Positions 45,012 to 54,833 are shown, numbered from the stretch's first letter. The stretch is DNA of 62,660 nucleotides from GCA-2705995 sp965661625 (GCA_965661625.1 CBFIEM010000017.1:1-62660); one strand, 5' to 3'. The notes: a model not told the origin generated them from the letters alone. Translations and numbers: made by a program.

Positions 45012-45758
45012 ATGGAAGAAAACGGTTCACTGAAAGGATCGACTTACTGTTTCGTTAATCCAAAAGGTAAAGAACCCACCTTAGTGTTTCTTCATGACGC
45101 TTTGGGAAGCATCGCTCAATGGAAGGATTTCCCTTCCTTACTTTGTGAGTTAACCGGTCACAGAGGGCTCGTTTACAACAGGGATGGCCATGGATTTGAA
45201 AGTGAACCTATTCTTGACCGAAACGCTAACTACTTGCAGCAGTACAGCTCAGATTTTATTGGACTTATTGAAGCATTGGCCATAGAACAAGCCTTTCTAA
45301 TTGGCCATAGTGATGGTGGGTCTATTGCACTTATTGCTGGTTCTAAGTACATATTCTCAGGAATTATCTCCATTGCGGCTCATGTTATCGTTGAAGCAGA
45401 GACCATTACAGGGATTGAACAAGCCACCTCTACTGACAACAAGGATAAGTTGATTGAAAAGCTAAGAAAGTATCACGCTAACCCAAAAGCCCTGGTTGAA
45501 GCATGGGAACTCACATGGCTAGCTCCTTCATTTAAGCTTTGGGATATCACACCTGAACTATCAAAGATTCAAGCTCCCGTTTTAGCCATTCAAGGTGACG
45601 AGGATGAATACGGAACACAAAAACAGGTTGAAATAATACAATCTCAAACACCTTCCTCTTATTCGTTTTTTATACCTTCAGCAGGTCATTCGCCACACCT
45701 GACGCACAAGCTTTCCACATTGAACGCTTGTGTTTCATTTATTTTAAAAACAACTTAA
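45012..45758 (+). CDS. alpha/beta hydrolase
   Basis: A 248-residue cytosolic alpha/beta-hydrolase. The nucleophile Ser is in GHSDGGSIALIAG near residue 98, an Asp in IQGDEDEYG and the His in SAGHSPHLT complete the triad; LHDALGS is the oxyanion loop. The substrate cannot be told. It begins 2 bp after the E1 stop and is therefore in the same operon. Confidence 0.88.
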   Translation: MEENGSLKGSTYCFVNPKGKEPTLVFLHDALGSIAQWKDFPSLLCELTGHRGLVYNRDGHGFESEPILDRNANYLQQYSSDFIGLIEALAIEQAFLIGHSDGGSIALIAGSKYIFSGIISIAAHVIVEAETITGIEQATSTDNKDKLIEKLRKYHANPKALVEAWELTWLAPSFKLWDITPELSKIQAPVLAIQGDEDEYGTQKQVEIIQSQTPSSYSFFIPSAGHSPHLTHKLSTLNACVSFILKTT

Positions 45759-45770
45759 ACAAGTAATACG

Positions 45771-46601
45771 ATGGATTTGAATGTTGACAGCATGAAGAAT
45801 TACAGTGAGATGATTTACGAGTACGCTATTGAGTACGGCATCAATATCATTAGCGCATTAATTGTCCTGTTTATTGGATTTCGAGTAATTAAAATGTTTG
45901 GAACTACACTATCCAACATAATGGAGCGCAAAGAAGTTGACGCCTCCTTGCGCCCCTTCTTAGCTTCCCTTACAACAAACTTGCTTAAAGCGCTACTTCT
46001 CGTAAGTGTTCTAGGCATGTTAGGCATTGAAATGACTTCATTCATCGCAATTTTAGGTGCGGCAGGCCTTGCCGTAGGCATGGCGCTTTCTGGGACTCTT
46101 CAAAACTTTGCGGGTGGAGTATTGATATTACTTTTTAAACCATATCAAGTTGGTGACTTTATTGATGCGCAGGGACATGCCGGAACCGTTAAGGCAATCC
46201 AAATTTTTAATACCATCTTAACCACACCTGATAATAAAACGATTATTGTTCCAAATGGGCCACTTTCCACTGGATCAATGACGAACTTTAGCACTGAACC
46301 AAAACGACGCGTAGATTGGACAATAGGTATCGGGTATGGCGATAGCACTGAAAAAGCTCGTGAAATTATGCGTTCGCTACTCGACGCTGACAAACGCATC
46401 CATAAGGACCCTGAACCATTCATTAAGGTTTCTGCTCTCGCTGACAGCTCCGTGAATTTTGCAGTTCGTGTTTGGGTTGACGCACCTGACTACTGGGATG
46501 TGTTTTTCAAGTTTAACGAAGACGTTTACAATGCATTCAATGAACAAGGCATTAACATTCCTTTCCCACAAATGGACGTGCACGTTCACAAAACGAGCTG
46601 A
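45771..46601 (+). CDS. MscS family mechanosensitive channel
   Basis: A 276-residue inner-membrane channel of the small-conductance type that protects against hypo-osmotic shock. Three membrane spans (about 17-42, 60-82, 88-110) end in the pore helix with GLAVGMALSGTLQNFAGG, followed by the beta domain PYQVGDFIDAQGHAGTV and the PNGPLSTGSMTNFS block. Length is close to that of E. coli MscS. Starts 12 bp after the hydrolase. Confidence 0.95.
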   Translation: MDLNVDSMKNYSEMIYEYAIEYGINIISALIVLFIGFRVIKMFGTTLSNIMERKEVDASLRPFLASLTTNLLKALLLVSVLGMLGIEMTSFIAILGAAGLAVGMALSGTLQNFAGGVLILLFKPYQVGDFIDAQGHAGTVKAIQIFNTILTTPDNKTIIVPNGPLSTGSMTNFSTEPKRRVDWTIGIGYGDSTEKAREIMRSLLDADKRIHKDPEPFIKVSALADSSVNFAVRVWVDAPDYWDVFFKFNEDVYNAFNEQGINIPFPQMDVHVHKTS

Positions 46602-46621
46602 TAGGATGCGATAAAACGAAA

Positions 46622-46650
46622 AAAAGACTGTTATGAAATACAGTCTTTTA
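46622..46650 (+). terminator. intrinsic terminator after mscS
   Basis: AAAAGACTGT (46622-46631), 8-nt loop, ACAGTCTTTT (46640-46649). The T tract is short, so moderate strength. The rest of the stretch to the tRNA terminator at 46771 shows no gene. Confidence 0.75.
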
Positions 46651-46770
46651 GCAATTTGGGGTATGTGCGGGGCATCATCTATTGAGCCTTAACTCGTTTC
46701 AAATGAGCAATGATTCTCACACTCTAACAACATTTCTTTATATCTGGTAGATTCACCTAGATAAGTGGCA

Positions 46771-46806
46771 AAAAAAAGCCTTTGCGATTTGCAAAGGCTT
46801 TTTTTA
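46771..46806 (-). terminator. intrinsic terminator of the tRNA gene
   Basis: AAAAAAAGCCTTTGC (46771-46785), loop GATTT, GCAAAGGCTTTTTTT (46791-46805). On the minus strand it lies directly behind the tRNA gene. Confidence 0.9.
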
Positions 46807-46807
46807 G

Positions 46808-46880
46808 TTGCGGAGGCAGGACTCGAACCTGCGGCCTTTGGGTTATGAGCCCAACGAGCTACCAACTGCTCCACTCCGCG
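46808..46880 (-). tRNA. initiator tRNA-fMet (CAT)
   Basis: The minus strand folds as a 73-nt cloverleaf: acceptor CGCGGAG / CTCCGCA, D arm GAGC / GCTC, anticodon loop CTCATAA (anticodon CAT), T arm GCAGG-TTCGAGT-CCTGC, then discriminator A. Two marks show it is an initiator: the unpaired C1-A72 at the top of the acceptor stem, and the three G-C pairs (GGG / CCC) next to the anticodon loop. The 3' CCA is not encoded. Transcribed divergently from era. Confidence 0.96.
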
Positions 46881-46949
46881 ATATTGGATGGCAAAGGTAA
46901 GGATAAATTTGTTTCCTTTGCAACATATTCACGACTCAATTTCTATCCA

Positions 46950-47831
46950 TTGCATAAATCTGGCTTTGTTAACATTATAGGATCTCCAAACGTTGGAAAA
47001 TCCACGCTTATGAATCGGCTTGTCGGCGAACGACTGTCAATCATAACCTCGAAAGCACAAACTACACGGCATCGTATTCACGGCATGGTGAACACTGACG
47101 ATTACCAAATCGTTTACAGTGACACACCCGGAATTGTAGACCCAGCCTATAAGCTTCATGAAAGCATGCTGGAATATGTCAAGGTTGCGCTTGACGATGC
47201 CGATGTTTTATTAGTTATAGTAGAAGTTGGTGAAAAAGAATTCAAAAACGAACAGCTTGAGCGTATCATTAAAAATCTTGAGATTCCTGTTTTTGTTCTT
47301 TTAAACAAAATGGACCTTACCGATGATGCGGGTCTCGAAACTGCTGTTGCACAATGGAAAGAAACTTTTCCTGCGGCCTCAATTTTCCCAATCAGCGCTT
47401 TGCATGGTTTTGGAATGGATCAAATAGAAAAGCAAATTTTGGATGCGTTGCCAGAAGGTCCGGCTTACTTTTCAAAGGATGAGTTGACTGACCGGTCAGA
47501 GCGTTTTTTTGTTTCTGAAATCGTTCGTGAAAAGGTTTTTTTAAATTATAAAAAAGAAATCCCCTACGCAACTGAGGTAGTCGTATCATCCTTTAAAGAA
47601 CAAGAAGATATCATCCGCATTCGGGCTGAGATTATGGTAGAAAGGACGTCCCAAAAAGGAATCCTTATAGGCAGCGAAGGGAAAGCACTGAAAAGGGTAG
47701 GAATAGCTGCACGAAAAGACATTGAAGCATTTTTTGAAAAACAAGTTTACCTCGACTTACACGTAAAGGTTGATAAGGATTGGCGAGCAAACGAAGTGAA
47801 ACTTAGAAACTACGGATACATCCGAAAATAA
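46950..47831 (+). CDS. era: GTPase Era
   Basis: Ribosome-assembly GTPase that binds 16S rRNA near its 3' end. G1 GSPNVGKS, G3 DTPG and G4 NKMD are present, followed by a C-terminal KH domain with GSEGKALKRVGIAARKDIE. No ATG precedes the G1 motif in frame downstream of the tRNA gene; a TTG at 46950 gives MHKSGFVNIIGSPN and 293 residues, the family's usual start and length. The reading frame stays open upstream through the tRNA gene, which cannot be coding. The stop abuts the ATG of der. Confidence 0.93.
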   Translation: MHKSGFVNIIGSPNVGKSTLMNRLVGERLSIITSKAQTTRHRIHGMVNTDDYQIVYSDTPGIVDPAYKLHESMLEYVKVALDDADVLLVIVEVGEKEFKNEQLERIIKNLEIPVFVLLNKMDLTDDAGLETAVAQWKETFPAASIFPISALHGFGMDQIEKQILDALPEGPAYFSKDELTDRSERFFVSEIVREKVFLNYKKEIPYATEVVVSSFKEQEDIIRIRAEIMVERTSQKGILIGSEGKALKRVGIAARKDIEAFFEKQVYLDLHVKVDKDWRANEVKLRNYGYIRK

Positions 47832-49139
47832 ATGGCAAACATAGTAGCAATAGTAGGACGCCCCAATGTGGGGAAATCTACCTTATTCAACCGCCTTGTA
47901 GGAAGACGAGAAGCAATTGTTGATGAATTCAGCGGTGTTACACGTGACAGGCACTACGGCTCTTCTGAATGGACAGGAACTAACTTTACACTAATAGATA
48001 CCGGCGGGTATATTCAAGGCTCGGAGGATCAATTTGAAGGTGAAATTCGCAAGCAAGTACTACTTGCTATTGAAGAAGCTGATGTAATTCTTTTTGTCGT
48101 AGATACCCTCACAGGTATCACTGACATGGATAAAGAGGTTGCGAAAGTACTTTACCGCACAGATAAGCCTGTTTTACTAACAGCAAACAAAGTAGATAAC
48201 AATCAGCGCTTTGCTGATTCGACTGAGTTTTATGCCCTGGGATTGGGAGATGTTTTTGCAATATCTTCAATTAACGGAAGTGGAACTGGAGAACTATTGG
48301 ATGAGGTTGTTAAAAACCTTCCCGAGCCCTTACAGGAAGAGTCAAATTCTGACCTACCGCGGTTTTCAGTAATAGGAAGGCCTAACGCAGGTAAGTCATC
48401 TTTTATCAATGCACTACTTGGAAAAGACCGCAACATTGTTACCGATGTTGCTGGAACTACACGAGATAGCATTGACACACACTATAAAGGGTTTGGCTTT
48501 GAGTTTATTTTAGTTGATACGGCTGGAGTACGAAAAAAGTCCAAGGTCCATGAAGACTTGGAGTTTTATTCAGTGATGCGCTCAATTAGAAGCATTGAAA
48601 ATTCCGACATCTGTATTTTAATGATCGATGCAGTGGAAGGTGTAGGTGTACAAGATATCAACCTCTTTGCCCTGGCTCATAAAAACAATAAAGGGGTCGT
48701 TATTTTAGTGAATAAATGGGACTTGGTTGAAAAGGACACTCATACTGCAAAGGCCTTTGAAAAGGATATTCGAGAGCGCATAGCTCCTTTCTCTGATGTT
48801 GAAATCATCTTCACATCAGTGATTAACAAGCAACGTATCCACAAAGCATTAGAAGGTGCTGTTAGGGCACATGAAAATCGGTCACAAAAAATTAAGACCT
48901 CAAAACTAAATGAGGTTCTTCTTCCGCTAATTGAGGCCTATCCTCCACCGGCAATTAAAGGGAAGTACATTAAAATCAAATACATTACGCAAATCCCAGT
49001 AGCCTATCCAACGTTTGCATTTTTTGCAAACTTGCCACAGTATGTTAAAGAGCCTTACAAGCGATTTCTTGAAAACAAACTGCGTGAACATTGGAACTTT
49101 ACGGGAACTCCCATTCAAATTTTTCTTCGGAAGAAATAA
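47832..49139 (+). CDS. der: ribosome biogenesis GTPase Der (EngA)
   Basis: A 435-residue protein with two tandem GTPase domains, GRPNVGKST at residues 8-16 and GRPNAGKSS near residue 182, and a C-terminal KH-like domain (IKGKYIKIKYITQ). Needed for 50S assembly. It starts on the base after the era stop, so era-der form one operon. Confidence 0.97.
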   Translation: MANIVAIVGRPNVGKSTLFNRLVGRREAIVDEFSGVTRDRHYGSSEWTGTNFTLIDTGGYIQGSEDQFEGEIRKQVLLAIEEADVILFVVDTLTGITDMDKEVAKVLYRTDKPVLLTANKVDNNQRFADSTEFYALGLGDVFAISSINGSGTGELLDEVVKNLPEPLQEESNSDLPRFSVIGRPNAGKSSFINALLGKDRNIVTDVAGTTRDSIDTHYKGFGFEFILVDTAGVRKKSKVHEDLEFYSVMRSIRSIENSDICILMIDAVEGVGVQDINLFALAHKNNKGVVILVNKWDLVEKDTHTAKAFEKDIRERIAPFSDVEIIFTSVINKQRIHKALEGAVRAHENRSQKIKTSKLNEVLLPLIEAYPPPAIKGKYIKIKYITQIPVAYPTFAFFANLPQYVKEPYKRFLENKLREHWNFTGTPIQIFLRKK

Positions 49140-49142
49140 AGC

Positions 49143-49176
49143 AAAAAAAAGGCTCCCAAATGGGAGCCTTTTTTTT
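49143..49176. terminator. bidirectional intrinsic terminator between der and the T9SS gene
   Basis: Arms of 16 nt, 49143-49158 and 49161-49176, with core GGCTCCCA / TGGGAGCC and A/T tracts on both sides; loop AA. Confidence 0.92.
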
Positions 49177-49192
49177 AAAATAACACTACTTA

Positions 49193-49741
49193 TTATTTAA
49201 TCGACATCCGAACTACTTTCGCAGACGTTCCTACTTGCACACGCATTAAATACATGCCCGCAGATAAGTTGCTCAATTGGACGTTTTGAACACGCTCTCC
49301 TTGAACGTTTCCAAGCACTCCTTGACCTACAATGGCTCCCTGAACATCAAGAACCTGATAAGACACTGATGCTTGTTCAGGAACATTAACCGCTAGGTTA
49401 AACTGTCCATTATTCGGATTAGGGAAAATGTTAATACTCGCACCATTGGCTAACTCCTCTACGCCTGTAGTGATGCGCGACTCAACTTCTTGCTCTACCG
49501 TTACAGTATCACAATCATTGTACGCTGTGAGTGTAACTGTAAATAGCCCCTTCCAATTGTAAATATGGTATACTTCTGGTCCTACACCTGTAGTTCCATC
49601 ACCGAAGTCCCACTCATAAGTAACCCCTGGCTGACTCGTCGAGAAAAACTCAAGTGTTGTAAAGCTTGATGACGTCGTAAAACTCGCATCGGGCAGTGGC
49701 AATTCATTTACTTCAGTAGTATCTGAACTCACACAACTAAA
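49193..49741 (-). pseudogene. detached C-terminus (PKD domain + T9SS sorting domain) of the upstream protein
   Basis: This segment continues the frame of the 1108-residue ORF after its TAA at 49744-49742 and encodes about 180 residues without a good start (GTG at 49732 at best). It starts FSCVSSDTTEV, the expected continuation of the preceding repeat, then has a PKD domain (YEWDFGDGTTGVG) and a type A sorting domain (INIFPNPNNGQFNLAV to the end VRMSIK). It lacks a signal peptide, so it could not be exported alone. Confidence 0.8.
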
Positions 49742-52700
49742 TTAATCTACTACTTCAACCCAATACTGCCCACCTGCATTCACAGAAATCGCCACATTGT
49801 TTGAACCTGTGTTCCATGTATAGCTTCCTGAAATACCTGCGTTGAGGAAAAGTACATCGCCGTCACACAAGTCAAGCTCATCGTCTAAGTCAACAGCTGG
49901 AGATTGGGTTACAACAATCGTATCAACTGTAGCACACCCAACTGAATCCACTACCTGCACTCCATAAGTGCCTGCGGAATCAATAGCTAAAGAGTCAGTG
50001 TTCACTCCTGTGGACCATTGAACAGAAGATGCATTGAAAATCCCGGTTGAAACAACAGCAGTTTCTTCAGCACAAATATTCAACGCGCTTGCCAATGTAG
50101 ATGATTGAGGCGCTTGAACAACCAACGTATCGAATGAAGTTCCACAGTTATTGATTGCCTGTACATTCAGTGTATTTGGTTGAGAAACAGTCAGAGCATT
50201 TGTAGTATCAGAAATATTCCAAACCACCGTATCAAACGTAGCTACAGCTATTACAGTATCATTTCCTGAGCATAGCACAAAGTCATCTCCTAAATCAAAG
50301 TTGGCACTAGCTGTGAATTCATCCGCTCCGATATCGTAAGGACTGATGTGCTGATCATTGTCAAAGTCAGCAACCACATTTCCGGTATTCAGCGCTGCGC
50401 CATCCAATACATCTAAACAGTGACGCATTGCAACTGTATCCGTAAACAATGGATCCATGCTGAATGAATTCGCATCAAAACCAGTTGCACTCTGCCAATC
50501 TGCTAGTGTAGCATAGGCAGTGCCGTGGTATGCAAAATTACCAGTCGGAGAATACATTAAGTTATAGTCGGAATTCGTAATCTGACCTGAAGATGAATAC
50601 ATCGTGTAACCTGCTGAATAATTCACCAAGATATTGTTGTAGAAGTATTTTTCTACTCCTGATGTTAGGTTATAAATTGCGCGTGAATTTGTTCCTCCGT
50701 TTGCAATAACCACAGAGTTGTTTTCAACACGAATAAAATCTACATCATCAACATAAATTCCATATAGTGATGATCCGGCATCATCCAAATAGACCCGATT
50801 CCCACTTATGATAATTGGATTAGATAGCGATCCAGCAGCATCGTCAATATCAATCCCGTAAGTTGGAAACTCAACATTATCTGCTGAAACAATGTGATTG
50901 TTGCGGATAGACGCACCACCAACAACATCATCGAAGAGTATTGCAGTTGAAGTACCTGTGTAGGGTGAGTTTGAAGTAATGTAATTGTTCTCAATAACAG
51001 GATATTCAACATCACGCAAGTACATTGCTCTGTAATAATTGTTTAACAGCCTGTTGTTGGTGTATACATTTCCTTTCTCTGCAGTTACGCCGTCAAAATT
51101 GATTCCATAAGAACCGTTTTCAATGACATTGTTATCAAACACGTTGTATTGATCTTCATCACCTGATGAATAAATAACCGAGTGATTGGTTGATGTAGAG
51201 GTCACATTACCTCCCCGAATGATGTTGTTTGCAAGCATATTGCTATCGGCACCGTTCTGAAAAACAAAAGCCCTACTGTACGAAGAACCGTAACCTTCAA
51301 CAGTAAGGTGTGTGAATCGTACATGGTCAACCCCGTCCATAAAAACAACGTAATTAGCTCCAGATGAATTGGCTCCAAACCTTAGGATAGACTGTGAACT
51401 ATCTTGAGACCCAGACGTAAATGTTACCGTGTTTACCACTGAGGCTCCAGCATAAGGAGAAATTGTTATTTGCTCATCGAATGTTGTATCAGATGCTTCA
51501 AAAACTACTGGTCCGCAAACCCCCACTTCATCTAAACGCTGAACAGCATCAGTATATGTTAAGAAGTTTGTTGGCCCTGCACCCAATGGATCAATCGTAT
51601 AAATACCATTCATTGCATTCTGAGGAACGAGGTATGTAATGGTATCATTTCCCGGTAAGCTATCCTGAACTCCATTTGGCATTGACGTCCAAACGACAAT
51701 TGTATCGCCCGGCTGAAAGCCAAAAGTGCCCAAAACTTCTGACGTGTCTGAAGTCAATCCAGGAAGGATTGAACCAGTCCAGTTTATTGTAGGCTGAGCA
51801 TTGCCATTGACTTCCCAATTAATCACTGCTGAATTCAGAGTATCTTGACCTGCGTTCGATAACGTAACTGCCAAGATGGTATCCGTAACACATTGAAGTG
51901 GTCGTGGTGAATCTATTGAAAGCAATCCTGCATCATTAGCACCGTTGAATGGTGTGTAAGACAAATTCATGTCTACACAAAATGAGTTCACTCCGCAAAT
52001 GGCGTCAACTTGTGACGTTGCTGTGGTTGTTATATCCAATGCCCCATCTTGCATAAAAACAATTAAATCGGCAAGCGGAATAGTCAATGTTAGCGTTGAG
52101 CCTAATGCGCAATCTGTAGTGGAGTTACTTTGGCCTATTCCCAAGGATACACCATTCTCATCGAAAAACTCCAAGAACTCTGTTGATGAGCCAAGATCAC
52201 CGTAATAAGTAATGGTTAATGTACCATCCGACCCAGGGTTTCCGAAAGATGGAATTGAGGTAGAAACTGTTCCACCATCCACTGTAGAACAGAGCTCTCC
52301 TGAATTTGCGCAATTTCCAAAAGGAACCAACAATGCTGCACTTGTATCCGAGAGGTTCGATGCAGAACAAGTAATAATCGCTCTGTAATAAAGTTCTTGA
52401 ACAGAACTGCCATTGACAACAGTAATGTTGGTATCGTTGGAGTTATTGATAGCTGTCCAGTTTACTGCATCTGGAGAACTTTGCCATACATATGTAATCC
52501 CTCCACCTGACGTACCATTGGTCATAGTTAAGTCAAAGGATCCATTTTGACACGATAACCCTGAGTTCTGGATGTTTCCAGCCATTGGCTGGCCTGAACA
52601 TACTGCCTGATAACTTAAAGTCGCGTCGATGCTAAAGCTATTCGACCCAGTTCCTGTTGATCCACATGCACAAATGGGGTCGACATTGGTTGTTGCATTC

Positions 52701-53068
52701 ACTGATGAAAACGTGAGTTCAATGATACCGTCACTATACCACGTGGTCATATCGGCTTGTGGAATGGTAATTTGATCTGTGTAAAGCACGTTACAATCAT
52801 TACCTCCATTTAGGGTACCTATAACCGCTCCAGACTCTCCAAATACTTGGATAAATTCCCCACTTGAGCCTAAATCTCCTGAGTAATCTACCGTAAGAAC
52901 ACCGTCCGTTCCAGGAACAATAGTCGTATTCGGAAATGTAATGAGTGTAGAACCATTTTGTACAGAAGTACAAGCGGGCCCTTGGGAGTTAAAATAACTT
53001 TGCCCAAAAGAGACACTGGTAGTTAAACATAGCACCCCTACTAAAAGTGCGCGTATTCGAGTATTCAT
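49742..53068 (-). CDS. large secreted beta-helix adhesin-like protein, cut short by an in-frame stop
   Basis: A 1108-residue exported protein: signal peptide (about 1-22, ending SVSFGQ), two similar modules with GSSGEFIQVFGESGAVIG and GSSTEFLEFFDENGVSLG, a CARDB-like region, a parallel beta-helix stretch with NNxIxx repeats (about 600-830), and repeated Ig-like or SprB-like units with LCSGNDTVIAV and LCDGDVLFLNAG. It ends at WVEVVD with TAA at 49744-49742, while the same frame continues with PKD and T9SS domains. The missing sorting signal should prevent secretion by T9SS. Confidence 0.85.
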   Translation of the reverse strand: MNTRIRALLVGVLCLTTSVSFGQSYFNSQGPACTSVQNGSTLITFPNTTIVPGTDGVLTVDYSGDLGSSGEFIQVFGESGAVIGTLNGGNDCNVLYTDQITIPQADMTTWYSDGIIELTFSSVNATTNVDPICACGSTGTGSNSFSIDATLSYQAVCSGQPMAGNIQNSGLSCQNGSFDLTMTNGTSGGGITYVWQSSPDAVNWTAINNSNDTNITVVNGSSVQELYYRAIITCSASNLSDTSAALLVPFGNCANSGELCSTVDGGTVSTSIPSFGNPGSDGTLTITYYGDLGSSTEFLEFFDENGVSLGIGQSNSTTDCALGSTLTLTIPLADLIVFMQDGALDITTTATSQVDAICGVNSFCVDMNLSYTPFNGANDAGLLSIDSPRPLQCVTDTILAVTLSNAGQDTLNSAVINWEVNGNAQPTINWTGSILPGLTSDTSEVLGTFGFQPGDTIVVWTSMPNGVQDSLPGNDTITYLVPQNAMNGIYTIDPLGAGPTNFLTYTDAVQRLDEVGVCGPVVFEASDTTFDEQITISPYAGASVVNTVTFTSGSQDSSQSILRFGANSSGANYVVFMDGVDHVRFTHLTVEGYGSSYSRAFVFQNGADSNMLANNIIRGGNVTSTSTNHSVIYSSGDEDQYNVFDNNVIENGSYGINFDGVTAEKGNVYTNNRLLNNYYRAMYLRDVEYPVIENNYITSNSPYTGTSTAILFDDVVGGASIRNNHIVSADNVEFPTYGIDIDDAAGSLSNPIIISGNRVYLDDAGSSLYGIYVDDVDFIRVENNSVVIANGGTNSRAIYNLTSGVEKYFYNNILVNYSAGYTMYSSSGQITNSDYNLMYSPTGNFAYHGTAYATLADWQSATGFDANSFSMDPLFTDTVAMRHCLDVLDGAALNTGNVVADFDNDQHISPYDIGADEFTASANFDLGDDFVLCSGNDTVIAVATFDTVVWNISDTTNALTVSQPNTLNVQAINNCGTSFDTLVVQAPQSSTLASALNICAEETAVVSTGIFNASSVQWSTGVNTDSLAIDSAGTYGVQVVDSVGCATVDTIVVTQSPAVDLDDELDLCDGDVLFLNAGISGSYTWNTGSNNVAISVNAGGQYWVEVVD

Positions 53069-53168
53069 AAACGATAAAGTTTGAGTTAATAATTGTTTCT
53101 GGAAGTTTCCTCAAACGAAATCGTAACTAACAAGCACAAGATGATGCGCTTTTAGAGGTTGATGTAAA

Positions 53169-53196
53169 GCACCCCTAGGAAGTTTTCTCAGGGTGC
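53169..53196 (-). terminator. weak terminator candidate after metK
   Basis: GCACCC (53169-53174) and GGGTGC (53191-53196) around a 16-nt loop that contains a partial second pairing. On the minus strand only three T follow. It lies between metK and the T9SS gene. Confidence 0.35.
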
Positions 53197-53228
53197 ATTT
53201 ACGTGAATAAATTTTAAACAATCAAATT

Positions 53229-54491
53229 TTATAAGCCGAAAGCAGCTTTTACTTCTGCTTGCATGTCGAGCTTTTCCCACGTGAAGAGTTCAACTTCACG
53301 CTCAACGACCTCTTCTTTTCCTCCTGCTGAATGCATGAACTGTTTGGTAACAACTTTAGGTTCACGCCCCATATGACCATAAGCTGCGGATTCTGCATAA
53401 ATTGGATTCCTCAACTTCAGCCGCTGTTCAATCATTCCAGGCCTGAGGTCGAAAAGCTCTTTTATTTTGGCTGCAATATCACCATCATTCAACTCAACTT
53501 TGGAAGTACCATAGGTATCCACAAAAACGCCCATGGGTTCAACTACACCAATCGCATAAGAAACCTGAACTAATATTTGACTGGCAACACCAGCTGCGCA
53601 CAGGTTTTTCGCGATGTGCCTCGCCGCATATGCTGCAGAGCGATCTACTTTTGAAGGATCTTTACCGCTAAATGCACCTCCACCATGAGCTCCTTTTCCA
53701 CCGTAGGTATCTACAATAATTTTTCTTCCAGTTAATCCTGCATCTCCATGCGGTCCGCCGATAACAAATTTTCCAGTAGGGTTAATGTGGTATTTGATTT
53801 CGTTGTTGAACAACGCTTGGATTTGCGGTGGAAGTTGACTCACAACACGAGGTATCAATAATTCAACAATATCCTTTTTAATTTTTGCTAACATCACATC
53901 ATCAGCATCAAAATCATCATGTTGAGTACTTACAACAATGGTATCTATCCTAATGGGCTCATGATTATCTGAATACTCTATGGTCACTTGTGACTTTGCA
54001 TCAGGACGCAAATAATCTATTTCCGAATTTTCCCTGCGCATTGCAGCGAGTTCACGCAGGATCCGATGTGACAAATCAAGTGCTAGGGGCATGTAATTTG
54101 ATGTTTCATTCGTGGCAAAGCCGAACATCATTCCTTGATCACCAGCTCCTTGCTCTTCAATGTTTCCACGATCTACACCTTGGTTAATATCTGCAGATTG
54201 TTCGTGAAGTGCAGACAATACACCACATGAATTTCCTTCGAACATGTAAGCGCCTTTGGTGTACCCAATCCGATTAATCGTATCACGTGCTATTTGCTGC
54301 ACATCAATGTAGGTGTTGCTTTTAATTTCTCCAGCTAACATTACCTGACCGGTTGTTACCATGGTTTCGCAAGCCACTTTTGAATTGGCATCGAAGGCTA
54401 AAAAGTGGTCAAGAATAGCATCTGAAATCTGATCGGCTACTTTATCTGGGTGTCCTTCGCTTACTGATTCTGAAGTAAATAAATACGGCAT
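53229..54491 (-). CDS. metK: S-adenosylmethionine synthetase
   Basis: Makes SAM from methionine and ATP. The 420-residue protein shows FTSESVSEGHPDKVADQISDAILD at the N-terminus, GAGDQGMMFGFA (ATP site), and GGGAFSGKDPSKVDRSAAY. The length is normal, slightly longer at the C-terminus. Divergent from metH; the SAM riboswitch between them is oriented towards metH, so metK is not under it. Confidence 0.98.
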   Translation of the reverse strand: MPYLFTSESVSEGHPDKVADQISDAILDHFLAFDANSKVACETMVTTGQVMLAGEIKSNTYIDVQQIARDTINRIGYTKGAYMFEGNSCGVLSALHEQSADINQGVDRGNIEEQGAGDQGMMFGFATNETSNYMPLALDLSHRILRELAAMRRENSEIDYLRPDAKSQVTIEYSDNHEPIRIDTIVVSTQHDDFDADDVMLAKIKKDIVELLIPRVVSQLPPQIQALFNNEIKYHINPTGKFVIGGPHGDAGLTGRKIIVDTYGGKGAHGGGAFSGKDPSKVDRSAAYAARHIAKNLCAAGVASQILVQVSYAIGVVEPMGVFVDTYGTSKVELNDGDIAAKIKELFDLRPGMIEQRLKLRNPIYAESAAYGHMGREPKVVTKQFMHSAGGKEEVVEREVELFTWEKLDMQAEVKAAFGL

Positions 54492-54731
54492 AGTCTAATG
54501 TTTATATCATATTAGAAGGGATACGAATGCCGCTGCTCTGTTGCGTTTTAGCATTTTTATAGTGGTTGCAAGCAGCCAAATCCCTCCACTGTTATTCGGC
54601 AAATGTAGTATTAAATCAGGCGAATTTCAAACATCTTCATCCCCCTCAATTAAACTAGTCATTAAATAATTTTGGCACTGTCAAATTGTGAATTATTTGG
54701 AATTATCAATTCATTCCATAGATTTGAAACG

Positions 54732-54833
54732 CTTATCAAGAAAGACTGAGGGACTGGCCCAAAGATGTCTTAGCAACCCAGGCTAGCTGGGTGCTAATTC
54801 CTGTCCGTAGCAGCAATGTGCGGAACAGATGAG
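54732..54833 (+). ncRNA. SAM-I (S-box) riboswitch upstream of metH
   Basis: The conserved S-box segments are in order: CTTATCAAGA opening P1, GAGGGACTGGCCC, TTAGCAACC, GGTGCTAATTCC, and closing GATGAG that pairs with CTTATC (one G-U). It lies 74 bp before the first metH ATG. A short perfect hairpin GAAGCTA-TTA-TAGCTTC (54836-54852) follows but has no T tract, so control of translation is more likely than termination. SAM binding is expected to lower metH-metF expression. The 240 bp before the element (54492-54731) shows no gene. Confidence 0.93.

Noticed and set aside
46782..46949. Open frame upstream of era
   Set aside because: It covers the tRNA-fMet gene and its terminator on the other strand; the translated sequence has no family match before HKSGFVNIIG.
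49742..49744. Recoding of the TAA in the T9SS gene (selenocysteine or pyrrolysine)
   Set aside because: TAA is not the codon used for either (TGA, TAG), and no SECIS-like structure or machinery is seen.
50600..51300. Repeats in the beta-helix part of the T9SS protein as a CRISPR-like or DNA-level repeat array
   Set aside because: The similarity is at protein level (NN-I/V patterns); no regular identical DNA unit and spacer pattern is visible.
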